Source: Pseudoduganella ginsengisoli (GTDB lineage Bacteria > Pseudomonadota > Gammaproteobacteria > Burkholderiales > Burkholderiaceae_D). From it: a stretch of 64,000 nucleotides of DNA. Both the position numbers and the translations under genes were made by a program. The notes under the pieces are model-generated. The model saw only the letters and a program-made list of their open reading frames with translations, was not told the origin of the DNA and made no database searches. This document shows, in pieces, positions 35,333-43,690 of the stretch. The stretch covers positions 115,701 to 179,700 of the forward strand of contig NZ_WNLA01000015.1 of assembly GCF_009720865.1 (NCBI RefSeq). The letters run 5' to 3'. Numbering within the stretch: position 1 is the stretch's first letter; each line of letters starts with the position of its first letter.

Positions 35333-36361
35333 ATGAAGCATTTCCGCATTTCTTTCATCGTCACCATCGTCTTGATGGCGCTGGCCGGCTGGTGGGGCTA
35401 TGACCGGGGCGGCGCCAGCGGCCTGGTGACGGCGCTGTGGATCACGGCGGTGCTGGGCGTGATGGAAGTGTCCCTGTCGTTTGACAATGCGGTCGTCAAC
35501 GCGGCCGTGCTGCGCAACTGGAACGACTATTGGCAAAAACTGTTTTTAACCGTCGGTATTCTCGTGGCGGTGTTCGGCATGCGCTTGCTGTTCCCGCTGC
35601 TGATCGTGTCCTTTGCCACGGATTTGGGCTTGTTCGACGTGTGGACCATGGCTTTGAACACGCCGGATGAATATTCGCGCTACCTGACGGGCGTGCATGC
35701 GGAAGTGTCGGCCTTTGGCGGCGCGTTCCTGATGCTGGTGTTCTTGAATTTCCTGTTCGATGACGACAAGGAATTGCATTGGCTGGGCTGGCTGGAAGAA
35801 AAAGTCGGCGAACTGGGCAGCGAAGGCTTGTCCATCCTGCTGACGTTGCTGGGCGTGCTGGCCTGCGTGGGCCTGGTGCCGGAATTTAAAAAGCTCAGCG
35901 TGCTGATGTCGGGCGTGATCGGCGTGGCCGTCTATGTGGCGGTGGACTGGATCAGCGGCTTGCTGGAAGATGAAGAACATGATCCATCGACCGGCGTGGC
36001 GCTGGCCAAAGGCGGCATTGGCGGTTTCTTGTACCTGGAAGTACTGGATGCGTCATTCAGCTTTGACGGCGTGATTGGCGCGTTTGCCATTACCACCGAC
36101 GTCGTCGTCATCATGCTGGGCCTGGCGATCGGCGCCATGTTTGTACGGTCGCTGACGGTTTTCCTCGTGCACAAGGGTACGCTGGATGAATTCGTGTTCC
36201 TCGAACATGGCGCGCACTATGCGATCGGCATCCTGGCGCTGATCATGCTGGCCAGCGTGAAATACCATATTCCCGAGTGGTTCACGGGCTTGTCCGGCGT
36301 GGCATTCATCCTGGTATCGCTGTGGTCGTCGGTAAGGCACCGCAACCTGGCTGCCGAATGA
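35333..36361 (+). CDS. DUF475 (TerC-related) integral membrane protein
   Basis: 342 residues with about nine hydrophobic segments. The family signatures are GVMEVSLSFDNAVVNAAVL and, in the second half, LYLEVLDASFSFDGVIGAFAITTDVVVIMLGLAIGAMFVRSLT, an internal repeat of E-x(4)-F-D-N/G motifs with acidic residues inside the membrane. Related to TerC of tellurite resistance and to manganese exporters. A metal transport role is plausible but not shown. AAAAGGACA is the ribosome-binding site. Confidence 0.88.
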   Translation: MKHFRISFIVTIVLMALAGWWGYDRGGASGLVTALWITAVLGVMEVSLSFDNAVVNAAVLRNWNDYWQKLFLTVGILVAVFGMRLLFPLLIVSFATDLGLFDVWTMALNTPDEYSRYLTGVHAEVSAFGGAFLMLVFLNFLFDDDKELHWLGWLEEKVGELGSEGLSILLTLLGVLACVGLVPEFKKLSVLMSGVIGVAVYVAVDWISGLLEDEEHDPSTGVALAKGGIGGFLYLEVLDASFSFDGVIGAFAITTDVVVIMLGLAIGAMFVRSLTVFLVHKGTLDEFVFLEHGAHYAIGILALIMLASVKYHIPEWFTGLSGVAFILVSLWSSVRHRNLAAE

Positions 36362-36395
36362 TACGATGACAACTTTGCCACTCTGAATACGTCCT

Positions 36396-36758
36396 ATGTC
36401 CCGACTAAAGTTCATTATTCCCGGCGTGCTGCTGGCCGCCGTCCTGGTCTTTGCCGCTTATGTCTGGCTGTCGTTGTCCGTTTCGTACTCGGAAGGCGAA
36501 CGGGCCGGCTACCTGCAAAAGTTTTCCAAGCGGGGCTGGGTGTGCAAGACGTGGGAAGGCGAATTGCTGTTGACGTCGATGCCAGGCGCCATTCCCGAGA
36601 AATTCGAATTCAGCGTGCGCGATCCGCAAGTGGCCGAGCAAATGATGGCCGCCACCGGCAAGCGCGTGCGGATTACATATGAGCAGCACAAGGGCGTGCC
36701 GACATCGTGCTTTGGCGAGACGGAATATTACGCCCAGAAATTGCAAGTACAGCCGTAA
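36396..36758 (+). CDS. Membrane-anchored conserved hypothetical protein
   Basis: 120 residues. One N-terminal membrane helix (IIPGVLLAAVLVFAAYVWLSL), then a periplasmic domain: YSEGERAGYLQKFSKRGWVCKTWEGELLL, PEKFEFSVRDPQVAEQM and KRVRITYEQHKGVPTSCFGETEYY. This pattern recurs in proteobacterial unknowns. The two cysteines (CKTW, SCFGET) could form a disulfide. Function unknown. It follows the DUF475 gene by 34 bases and meets the LysR gene tail to tail. Confidence 0.75.
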   Translation: MSRLKFIIPGVLLAAVLVFAAYVWLSLSVSYSEGERAGYLQKFSKRGWVCKTWEGELLLTSMPGAIPEKFEFSVRDPQVAEQMMAATGKRVRITYEQHKGVPTSCFGETEYYAQKLQVQP

Positions 36759-36761
36759 CGC

Positions 36762-37670
36762 TTATCCCGATAACTTGCCGGCCATGGCCCGGCACGTTTC
36801 CCGCAAAATTTCCGCACAGCGCAGCACACCGGCCGACGCCGGCCGGTGGCTCGGCGTCACCATACTCACCGTATAGGGAATCGAAAATGCCAGCGGCCGG
36901 ATTTGCACGCCGCGCGACGCATATTCCAGCGCCGTCAGCGGATTCACGATGGCGATCCCCGCCCCCAGCGCCACCGTCGCGCACACGGCCCCCGCGCTGT
37001 GCGTTTCCACCACCATATGGCGTGCAATGCCTGCACCACGCAGCAAACTGTCGGTTTTCAACCGGTACGGGTCTTCCGGCGCCAGGCAAATAAAGTCCGC
37101 GCCATCGAAATCGTCCGGCGCCAGCACGGCGCTTGCGCACAGCGGGTGCCCATCAGGCAGCACGCCCACCAGGTCCGCCTGCAACAGGATTTCCGCTGTC
37201 GTGCCCGGCGGCGGTTCCACATCTTCCGTCAAGCCCAGGTGATAGCGCTGCGCCGACAGCGCATCCTGCAATCCCGGCGCTTCCATCGGCGTGATGGCGA
37301 CCTGGATGCCGGGATGGCGCAGCTGCAGCTGGCGGCACGCCTGCGGCAACACGTTATGGGAAAACGCGGGCAGGCACGCCACCGACAATTGCCATTGGCG
37401 GTGATTGCGGATCGCATCGGCAGTGCTGGCAATGCGCTGCAACCCCACGTAGCTGCGCTGCACTTCGTCATACAGCATGTGCGCCTGTTCGGTCGGCGCC
37501 AGCTTGCCGCCGCTGCGTTCGAACAGCGCCAGCCCCGTGAGTTTTTCAAAGCGGCTCAATTCGCGGCTGATGGTGGGCTGCGACGTGTGCAGCAACGCGG
37601 CGGCGGCTGTGGCGCTGCCCGTCGACATGACAGCGCTGAAGATTTCCACGTGACGGAAGCTGAAAGTCAT
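36762..37670 (-). CDS. lysR: LysR, transcriptional activator of lysA
   Basis: 302 residues. N-terminal winged HTH (RHVEIFSAVMSTGSATAAAALLHTSQPTISRELSRFEKLTGLALFER), then the co-inducer domain. The sequence follows the E. coli LysR pattern closely (ACLPAFSHNVLPQ, LSAQRYHLGLTE, VETHSAGAVCATVALGAGIAIVNPLTALEYAS), and it is divergent from lysA as in E. coli. It should activate lysA when diaminopimelate is available and lysine is low. A nested palindrome in the 121-bp gap is the likely binding site. Confidence 0.92.
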   Translation of the reverse strand: MTFSFRHVEIFSAVMSTGSATAAAALLHTSQPTISRELSRFEKLTGLALFERSGGKLAPTEQAHMLYDEVQRSYVGLQRIASTADAIRNHRQWQLSVACLPAFSHNVLPQACRQLQLRHPGIQVAITPMEAPGLQDALSAQRYHLGLTEDVEPPPGTTAEILLQADLVGVLPDGHPLCASAVLAPDDFDGADFICLAPEDPYRLKTDSLLRGAGIARHMVVETHSAGAVCATVALGAGIAIVNPLTALEYASRGVQIRPLAFSIPYTVSMVTPSHRPASAGVLRCAEILRETCRAMAGKLSG

Positions 37671-37716
37671 TATTCATCAACGTATGTAAGTTACTTAAGC
37701 ATATCAGTAATGAATA
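37671..37716. promoter_or_regulatory. LysR operator region between lysR and lysA
   Basis: Outer arms TATTCAT (37671-37677) and ATGAATA (37710-37716) enclose an inner dyad TAAGT-T-ACTTA (37687-37697) with nearly the same centre. TATAAAT at 37724-37730 is the probable -10 of lysA, with no good -35, as expected for an activator-dependent promoter. Confidence 0.6.
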
Positions 37717-37791
37717 GCCCGCGTATAAATGGATATTTTTTTATTTGGCGCTGGCACGCGATAATTTTTCCATCGCATTGAGGAAACAGCC

Positions 37792-39120
37792 ATGGATCAC
37801 TTCATTTACCGCAGCGGCGCCTTGCACATCGAAGGCGTCAATGCGCACCGCATCGTCGAACGTTTCGGCAGCCCCGTGTACGTGTATTCCGCGCAAACGC
37901 TGCGCCACCATGTCGCGGCCCTGCAGCACGCATTTGCGCCGGTGGCGCCGCTGATCTGCTATTCCGTCAAAAGCTGCAGCAACCTCAGCGTGCTGCAACT
38001 GCTGGTGCGGCAAGGCTGCGGCATGGATGTCGTCAGCGGCGGTGAATTGCAGCGTGCGCTGGCGGCTGGCGCGCGGCCCGAGACCATCGTGTTTGCCGGC
38101 GTCGGCAAGTCGGCGGACGAAATCCGGCTGGCGCTGGAACATGGCATCTTCATGTTCAATGCGGAATCCGAAGCCGAAGTCGAGCGCATCAACTCGGTGG
38201 CCGGGCAACTGGGCCGCCGCGCACGGATCGCACTGCGCATTAATCCCGACGTGGCCGACGCCGCCACGCCGGACAAGACTGCCACGGGCGGACGCCACAC
38301 GAAGTTCGGCATCCCGCTGACGCGCGCCCTGCCCCTGTACCGCCCGGGCCGCTACAGCCACCTGGACGTGTGCGGCGTGCACATCCACCTGGGCTCGCCG
38401 ATTCCCGATGCAGCCACGTATGTGGCGGGCATCGCCGCCATCGAGCGGCTGATTTACCAGGTTGAGGGCGAAGGCGGACGGATCGACACCGTCAATATCG
38501 GCGGCGGCTTCCCCGCTTCGTATGTCAGTGGCGAGAACCAGCTGACGTTGGCGGAAATGGGCCGTGTCATCAGTGCCAAGCTGGCCGCTTTGCACGCGCA
38601 GGGCAAGCGCATCGTGATCGAACCGGGCCGCTCCATCAGCGCCAATGCGGGCGTGCTGCTGGCCACCGTCGAATACATGAAGCAGGGCTGGGACTGCGGC
38701 ATTGCCATCCTCGATGCCGGCATGAATACGCTGCTGCGCCCCGCCATGTACGGTGCGCGGCACGTGATGTGGCCAGTGGCGGATGCGGGGACGCATGGAC
38801 CATGGCACCTGGTGGCGGAACGGGCCGGGGCGCCAGTGGAAGCCATTGACGTGGCCGGCCCCATTTGCGAAACCGGCGATTTGTTTGCCCAGGCCCGCCC
38901 CTTGCCGCCGCTGGCGGCCGGCGACGTGCTGGCGATCTTTTCCAGCGGCGCTTATGGCATGAGCATGGCCAGCCAGTACAACACGCGGCCACGGCCGGCG
39001 GAAGTCATGGTCGATGGCGAAGTAGCGTGGGAAATCCGGGCGAAGGAGGCGGTGGCGGATTTGCTGGCGCTGGAAATGGCGGGATTGCGCCACGCGCAGG
39101 ACGCAGGCTCCGGCCGCTGA
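37792..39120 (+). CDS. lysA: Diaminopimelate decarboxylase
   Basis: 442 residues after TGAGGAAAC. Fold-type III PLP enzyme: CYSVKSCSNL carries the PLP lysine K60, CGVHIHLGSP and NIGGGFPASY bind the cofactor phosphate, VIEPGRSISANAGVL contributes the substrate Arg region, and GPICETGDLF holds the active-site Cys from the partner subunit. It converts meso-diaminopimelate to L-lysine and CO2, the last step of lysine synthesis. Confidence 0.94.
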   Translation: MDHFIYRSGALHIEGVNAHRIVERFGSPVYVYSAQTLRHHVAALQHAFAPVAPLICYSVKSCSNLSVLQLLVRQGCGMDVVSGGELQRALAAGARPETIVFAGVGKSADEIRLALEHGIFMFNAESEAEVERINSVAGQLGRRARIALRINPDVADAATPDKTATGGRHTKFGIPLTRALPLYRPGRYSHLDVCGVHIHLGSPIPDAATYVAGIAAIERLIYQVEGEGGRIDTVNIGGGFPASYVSGENQLTLAEMGRVISAKLAALHAQGKRIVIEPGRSISANAGVLLATVEYMKQGWDCGIAILDAGMNTLLRPAMYGARHVMWPVADAGTHGPWHLVAERAGAPVEAIDVAGPICETGDLFAQARPLPPLAAGDVLAIFSSGAYGMSMASQYNTRPRPAEVMVDGEVAWEIRAKEAVADLLALEMAGLRHAQDAGSGR

Positions 39121-39132
39121 TTGGCACACCGC

Positions 39133-39627
39133 TTATTTGGGGAAATCCGCGATCGGCATGAACAAGGTCAGCGGATCGGATGGCAGGGCGGCAAAACCAA
39201 AGTAAGCATAAAACGCGGCGGCTTGCGCATCCTTGGCATCGACAAAGAACGCATAGCCGCCAACATACTCTGCTGCGGCCCGCACACGGTCCATTGCATT
39301 CATCAGCAAATCGGCGCCCAGCCCCCGCCCCTTCATTGCCTTGCTGACGGCCAGACGCCCGAGCGTATAGCCAGGCACGTTACGCGGCAGTTTCTTTGCC
39401 ACTGCTAACGGTAATTCTTCCTTGGGCGTCATGGCGCGAATTGCCAGCGCATAGAAACCTAATATCTTGCCCGGCTCATCGTCATTGACCAGCACATAAG
39501 TCTTGGAAATGTGCTTTTTCATGTGCTGGCTGGCGATATCGCGCAACCAGACATTCAGTTCATCGGTACCGCAGTCAAAATTCGCTACCTCATGCGCCGG
39601 CGACAACGCTGTTACGGATAATGCCAT
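39133..39627 (-). CDS. GNAT acetyltransferase toxin (TacT-like)
   Basis: 164 residues from the ATG at 39627. GNAT fold with the acetyl-CoA loop in GRLAVSKAMKGRGLGADLLMNAM and the typical toxin N-terminus LSPAHEVANFDCGTDELNVWLRDIASQHMKKHISKTYV. C-terminal block FFVDAKDAQAAAFYAYFGFAALPSDPLTLFMPI. Such toxins acetylate the amino group of aminoacyl-tRNA and stop translation. It overlaps the upstream antitoxin gene by 38 bases. Confidence 0.88.
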   Translation of the reverse strand: MALSVTALSPAHEVANFDCGTDELNVWLRDIASQHMKKHISKTYVLVNDDEPGKILGFYALAIRAMTPKEELPLAVAKKLPRNVPGYTLGRLAVSKAMKGRGLGADLLMNAMDRVRAAAEYVGGYAFFVDAKDAQAAAFYAYFGFAALPSDPLTLFMPIADFPK

Positions 39628-39904
39628 TTGCCAACTTCGCCTTATAACGCTCATATGCCCTGGCCATTGCGTTATTTGGCGGACGAGGGTTGTCGAGCAT
39701 ATCGATGAACATCGCAGCATCTTCTGCGGAGAAACGGAGCGCATGCTCCTTGTCGATCACCTTTTCCGCCTTTTCAAGGGCAGCCTGAACCACGAACTGG
39801 TTTAAGGTGGCGCCGCTAAGGTCAGCAGCTTCCTGCAATTTTTCCACTAGTACGGCAGGGACACGTGCGGTAATTCTGCCCCGCTCCTGAGTTGCCATCG
39901 CCAT
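39590..39904 (-). CDS. DUF1778 ribbon-helix-helix antitoxin (TacA-like)
   Basis: 104 residues from an ATG with AGGAG six bases upstream. N-terminal RHH region RITARVPAVLVEKLQEAADLSGATLNQFVVQAALEKAEKVI, then a toxin-wrapping tail (RFSAEDAAMFIDMLDNPRPPNNAMARAYERYKAKL). It probably represses its own operon. A TATGAT -10-like hexamer lies on the minus strand just upstream. Confidence 0.87.
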   Translation of the reverse strand: MAMATQERGRITARVPAVLVEKLQEAADLSGATLNQFVVQAALEKAEKVIDKEHALRFSAEDAAMFIDMLDNPRPPNNAMARAYERYKAKLANGIIRNSVVAGA

Positions 39905-40010
39905 ATCAAACTCCTGGGGATTGCCAGCCACAACGGCCAGTCAAAACATCATAGCACAGTGGTGACAAAATGACGCCACAACGAATGGATTCTGTGCCAG
40001 CCCGCCGCGC

Positions 40011-42338
40011 TTAACGGCTGCGCCACGCCGCGCCCACGGATTCCGCCGTTTCCTTCAAGCGCACGATCACGTCACGGGCCAGCGATTCCGACTGTTCCTG
40101 TTCAGCACGGGCGCGGGCGGCGGCCAGCGCTCCGGAGAAGCTGCCCTCTTCCACGGCCAGGCGATTCTGTTCGCGGGCTTGCGCCAGCTTTTCTTCCACG
40201 GCGGCCAATGCGTTTTGCGCGGCGTGCTGGCGGCGGGTTTCCAGGTCCAGCAATTCCTGCTTGGCGGCCGTCATGGCCTGCGTGGTGTCGGCAACCTTGC
40301 GCTGCATGGCGGCGTGGGCTTGCGCGGTTTCCAGCAGTTTTTTCTGTTCCGCCGCTTTGTCCAGCGCGGCTTGCGCGGCAGCCCGCTCGGCCATTTCACG
40401 CTGGCGGGCCAGTTCCAGTTGTTCGTGTTCCGCTGCGGCGCGCACCTGGGCGGCTTCTGCCGCAGCCTGTTCGGACGCCAGGCGCGCTTCGACAGCTTGC
40501 GCGGCGCGCAGTTCAGCCGCTTCGGCCTTGCGCTGCTCGGCGAGTTTTTCATCGATGGCCGCCAGCGTGGCGCGCTCCGCGGCAATAAAGGCTTGCTCCG
40601 CTTCCAGCAATGCCGCCGTGCGGGCCAGCTTTTCTTCTTCCACGCGGAATTTTTGCTGCGTCACGTCGCCCAGTTCCACCGCCAGGCGGGCCTGGGCGGC
40701 GGCAGCTTGCGCGGCGGCAGCCTTGGCGTCCGCTTCGGCTGCCACTTGTTCCGTCATCTGGCGCAGCGCTTGTGTTTCCTGCGCAGCCGCGTCGGCCAGA
40801 CGCTGTTCTTCCGCTTGCTGGCGGCGCAGTGCTGCCGCCTGTTCCTGTTCGGCGGCAGCGCGCACCTGGGCCGCTTCCAGCGCCAGCTGTTCGGCTGCCA
40901 AACGCTCTTTCAGCGCCGCGATGGCGTGCTGTTCCGCTTCCACGCGGGCTTGTTCCGCTTGCGCCAGCTGCATCGCCAGCGCGGCTTTTTCTTCAGCCAG
41001 CACGGCAGCCTGCTGCTGGGCTTCCGTCTGCATGGCCAGCGCGGCGACTTCCGCCTGTTCCGCATCGTTGTGGATGGCAGCCAGGCTGGCAGCGGCGCGC
41101 GCCAGCGTGGCGCGTTCATCAGCCAGTTGCGCGGCGCGCTGCTGTTCGGCGCTTTCCATGCGGGCGGCTTCGGCGGCAGCCTGTTCGGCAGCCTGGCGCT
41201 GCTGGATTTGTTCGACGGCTTGCGCTTCCGCTTCGATCTTGGCCAGCGTATCGATTTCGGCCTGCTGTTCCGCTTCCGCGCGGGCCATGGCGGCTGCGCG
41301 TAATTGGCGGTCGGCTTCGATGCGGGCTTCGGTGGCGGCAATGATGCGGGCATCGGCGTCGCGGCGCGCTTCGGCGCCGGCTGCCGCCATGGCTTCCATG
41401 CGTTCGCGGTGGACTGCAGCGTCGCGGATTTCTTTTTCCGTTTGCAGGCGCAGGCGCAGCGATTGCGCGGCGCTGCGTTCGGATTCCGCCTTGGCCAGCG
41501 CGATTTGTTCGTGCTCCTGTTCCAAATGGGCGCGGGCGCGGGCTTCTTCCAGCGCGCGCGCTTCGGCGGCGGCGCGGTTGAAGGCGGCTTCCAGTGCAAC
41601 CTGGTCGGCGCGCTCGCGCTGCACCGTCAATTCCAGTGCATCGGCTTCGGCTTCGGCCAGCGTCTGTGCCGTCTGGCGGGCGGCGGCAGCCTGGCGCTCG
41701 CGTTCACGCGCCAAGGTGGCCAGGCGCGCATCGGCGGATGCAATGCCGACCACTTCTTCGCGGGCAGCCTGCACGGCGGCCATGCGTTCCGCAGCATGCA
41801 GGCGGGCTTGTTCCGTTTGTGCCGCCAGTTCTTCGGCAGCGCGGGCGGCTTGTTCTGCCAATTCCGCTTCGGCGGCAATTTGTTCAGCGGCGCGGCGGCG
41901 GCTTTCTTCTTCGGCGCGGGCGCGCTGTTCGGCGGCCTGGCGCACGTCGTTGTCAGCCTGGGCACGGGCGCGCAGTCCGGCGGTTTCCTGTTTGACAGCT
42001 TCCAGGCGCGCGACGCTGGCTTCCGCTGCGGCGCGCAAACTTTCCAGGCGTTCGCGGTCCGCCTGCATGGCCGCTTCCGCAGCCTGGGCATTTTTCAACG
42101 CGACCGCGGCAGCTTCCGCATCCACGGCGGCACGGTCATCGGCCAGCGCGCGGGCGCGGGCTTCGGCGTGGGCACGGCTTTCAGCGGAGCAGGCAGCGCG
42201 GGCTTCCGCTTCCACGCGGGCAATGGCTTCCGAGATCGATTTCATGTCCATGTGCTGGCGCGGCGCCGCCGGTTCGGCAGGTGCGGCAACCGCTTCATCT
42301 TCTGGCAGGGACAGATCGTGGAAAGAATGCGCTGGCAT
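40011..42338 (-). CDS. Long Ala/Glu-rich coiled-coil protein
   Basis: 775 residues from the ATG at 42338 (MPAHSFHDLSLPEDEA). After ~35 Pro/Ala-rich residues the rest is an almost unbroken Ala/Glu/Arg/Gln helix (for example VARVEAEARAACSAESRAHAEARARAL and repeated AEQAAAEAARV-type segments). The C-terminus ends SLARDVIVRLKETAESVGAAWRSR. No signal peptide, membrane helix or globular domain. It could be a cytoskeletal, scaffold or polar-organising filament, or a TolA-like spacer, but no family is recognised. The opposite strand shows an equally long Ser/Cys/Ala frame, which is a composition artefact. Confidence 0.72.
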   Translation of the reverse strand: MPAHSFHDLSLPEDEAVAAPAEPAAPRQHMDMKSISEAIARVEAEARAACSAESRAHAEARARALADDRAAVDAEAAAVALKNAQAAEAAMQADRERLESLRAAAEASVARLEAVKQETAGLRARAQADNDVRQAAEQRARAEEESRRRAAEQIAAEAELAEQAARAAEELAAQTEQARLHAAERMAAVQAAREEVVGIASADARLATLARERERQAAAARQTAQTLAEAEADALELTVQRERADQVALEAAFNRAAAEARALEEARARAHLEQEHEQIALAKAESERSAAQSLRLRLQTEKEIRDAAVHRERMEAMAAAGAEARRDADARIIAATEARIEADRQLRAAAMARAEAEQQAEIDTLAKIEAEAQAVEQIQQRQAAEQAAAEAARMESAEQQRAAQLADERATLARAAASLAAIHNDAEQAEVAALAMQTEAQQQAAVLAEEKAALAMQLAQAEQARVEAEQHAIAALKERLAAEQLALEAAQVRAAAEQEQAAALRRQQAEEQRLADAAAQETQALRQMTEQVAAEADAKAAAAQAAAAQARLAVELGDVTQQKFRVEEEKLARTAALLEAEQAFIAAERATLAAIDEKLAEQRKAEAAELRAAQAVEARLASEQAAAEAAQVRAAAEHEQLELARQREMAERAAAQAALDKAAEQKKLLETAQAHAAMQRKVADTTQAMTAAKQELLDLETRRQHAAQNALAAVEEKLAQAREQNRLAVEEGSFSGALAAARARAEQEQSESLARDVIVRLKETAESVGAAWRSR

Positions 42339-42466
42339 GGAAGACTCGCGAAGTAGTGGAACCACGGCGGAATTGCCGTACAACCATTATCAACGCAGTC
42401 CCGCCAGCCTCAAGCCCCAATCAGACCCGAAAAAACCTGCCAATTCCGGGCTTTCCAAAAAGCTAC

Positions 42467-42643
42467 GCACGAATGCACGCCTGACCCTACCGGTGGGGTC
42501 AGACGTGCATTCATGCATCCGAAAGCAGACTAATCAATCCTTCGCCAGCAACAGCAAGCCGGTGAGCAGTGGGGTCAGGCGTGCATTCGTGCGTTGCTAC
42601 GGCAAAGGTTGGCAGTGGGTGCATCAATGCACGTCTGACCCCA
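42467..42643. repeat. Four REP-like units in two inverted pairs
   Basis: A unit close to GGGGTCAGACGTGCATTCAT occurs at 42467-42487 (minus), 42495-42517 (plus), 42571-42592 (plus) and 42621-42643 (minus). The first pair would form a stem of about 21 bp with two mismatches and a 7-base loop; the second pair encloses 28 bases. Each unit contains a small dyad around GCATTCATGC. The cluster fills most of the gap between the coiled-coil gene and srkA and lacks a linked RAYT transposase. Confidence 0.8.
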
Positions 42644-42650
42644 CGGGGGG

Positions 42651-43640
42651 TTAAATTGGGAGAGGGGACTCGTCCATCAGCGCGATTTGCTCGCGCAATT
42701 CCAGGATGCGGTCTTGCCAATAGCGCTGGGTGTTAAACCATGGGAAGGCCACGGGGAACGCGGGGTCGTTCCAGCGGCGCGCCAGCCACGCGGAATAATG
42801 CAATAAACGCAAGGTGCGCAACGCTTCCACCACATGCATTTCGCGGCTGTCGAATTCGCAGAAGTCTTCGTAACCCGCCAGGATGTCCGCCATTTGCCGC
42901 ACCATGTCGCCCCGCTCGCCGGACAGCATCATCCACAAATCCTGCACGGCCGGTCCCATGCGGCTGTCGTCGAAATCCACGAAGTGCGGCCCCGCGTCCG
43001 TCCACAACACGTTGCCGCCATGGCAATCGCCATGCAGCCGCAACAGCGCCACGTCCCCTGCCCGCTCATAGCAGCGGGCTACGCCATCGAGCGCGCAATC
43101 GACTGTCGTGGTCCATGCCGCCTGGATATCCGGCGGAATAAACCCATTCGCCAGCAAGTAATCGCGCGATTCACGGCCAAACGTGTCGATGTTCAACGCG
43201 GGACGTTCCATAAAAGGCTTGACGCGCCCTGCCGCGTGGATGCGGCCGATAAACCGCCCCGTCCACTCCAGCACCTTGGGATCATCCAGTTCCGGCGCCC
43301 GTCCCCCTTTGCGGGGAAACACGGCAAACCGGAAATCCTGGTACGTGTGCAACGTGCGCCCGTCCAGCGCCAACGGCGCCACCACGGGAATTTCCAGTTC
43401 CGCCAGCTCCGCCACAAATGCATGCTCTTCAAGTATCGCCGCATCGCTCCAGCGTCCCGGCCGGTAAAACTTCGCCACCAGCGGCTGGCCTTCTTCCATC
43501 CCCACCTGGTACACGCGGTTTTCATAACTGTTCAGCGCCAGCAGGCGGCCATCGCCGCGCAAACCTACGCTGTCAAGCGCATCAAGCACGCAGTCGGGGC
43601 CGAGGGCGGCGTAAGGGTGTGGTTGGGTATCGGTCGTCAT
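42651..43640 (-). CDS. srkA: Stress response kinase A, YihE family Ser/Thr kinase
   Basis: 329 residues from the ATG at 43640 (MTTDTQPHPYAALGPD). Aminoglycoside-phosphotransferase-like kinase with LNSYENRVYQVGMEEGQPLVAKFYRPGRWSDAAILEEH (nucleotide-binding lobe), catalytic loop LRLHGDCHGGNVLW, the DFDDSRMGPAVQDLWMML metal motif, and the family's C-terminal WFNTQRYWQDRILELREQI. In E. coli SrkA counters programmed death after stress. The SEC-C protein gene diverges 50 bases away. Confidence 0.92.
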   Translation of the reverse strand: MTTDTQPHPYAALGPDCVLDALDSVGLRGDGRLLALNSYENRVYQVGMEEGQPLVAKFYRPGRWSDAAILEEHAFVAELAELEIPVVAPLALDGRTLHTYQDFRFAVFPRKGGRAPELDDPKVLEWTGRFIGRIHAAGRVKPFMERPALNIDTFGRESRDYLLANGFIPPDIQAAWTTTVDCALDGVARCYERAGDVALLRLHGDCHGGNVLWTDAGPHFVDFDDSRMGPAVQDLWMMLSGERGDMVRQMADILAGYEDFCEFDSREMHVVEALRTLRLLHYSAWLARRWNDPAFPVAFPWFNTQRYWQDRILELREQIALMDESPLPI

Positions 43641-43690
43641 AGGGCCGTAGTATACTGCCGGATTACCTATCCCATGCAGGACACAGAAAA

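Noticed and set aside
40261..42654. 797-codon Ser/Cys/Ala-rich plus-strand frame opposite the coiled-coil gene
   Set aside because: Composition is the direct complement of Ala/Glu/Arg codons. The minus frame has a sensible N-terminus and helix periodicity.
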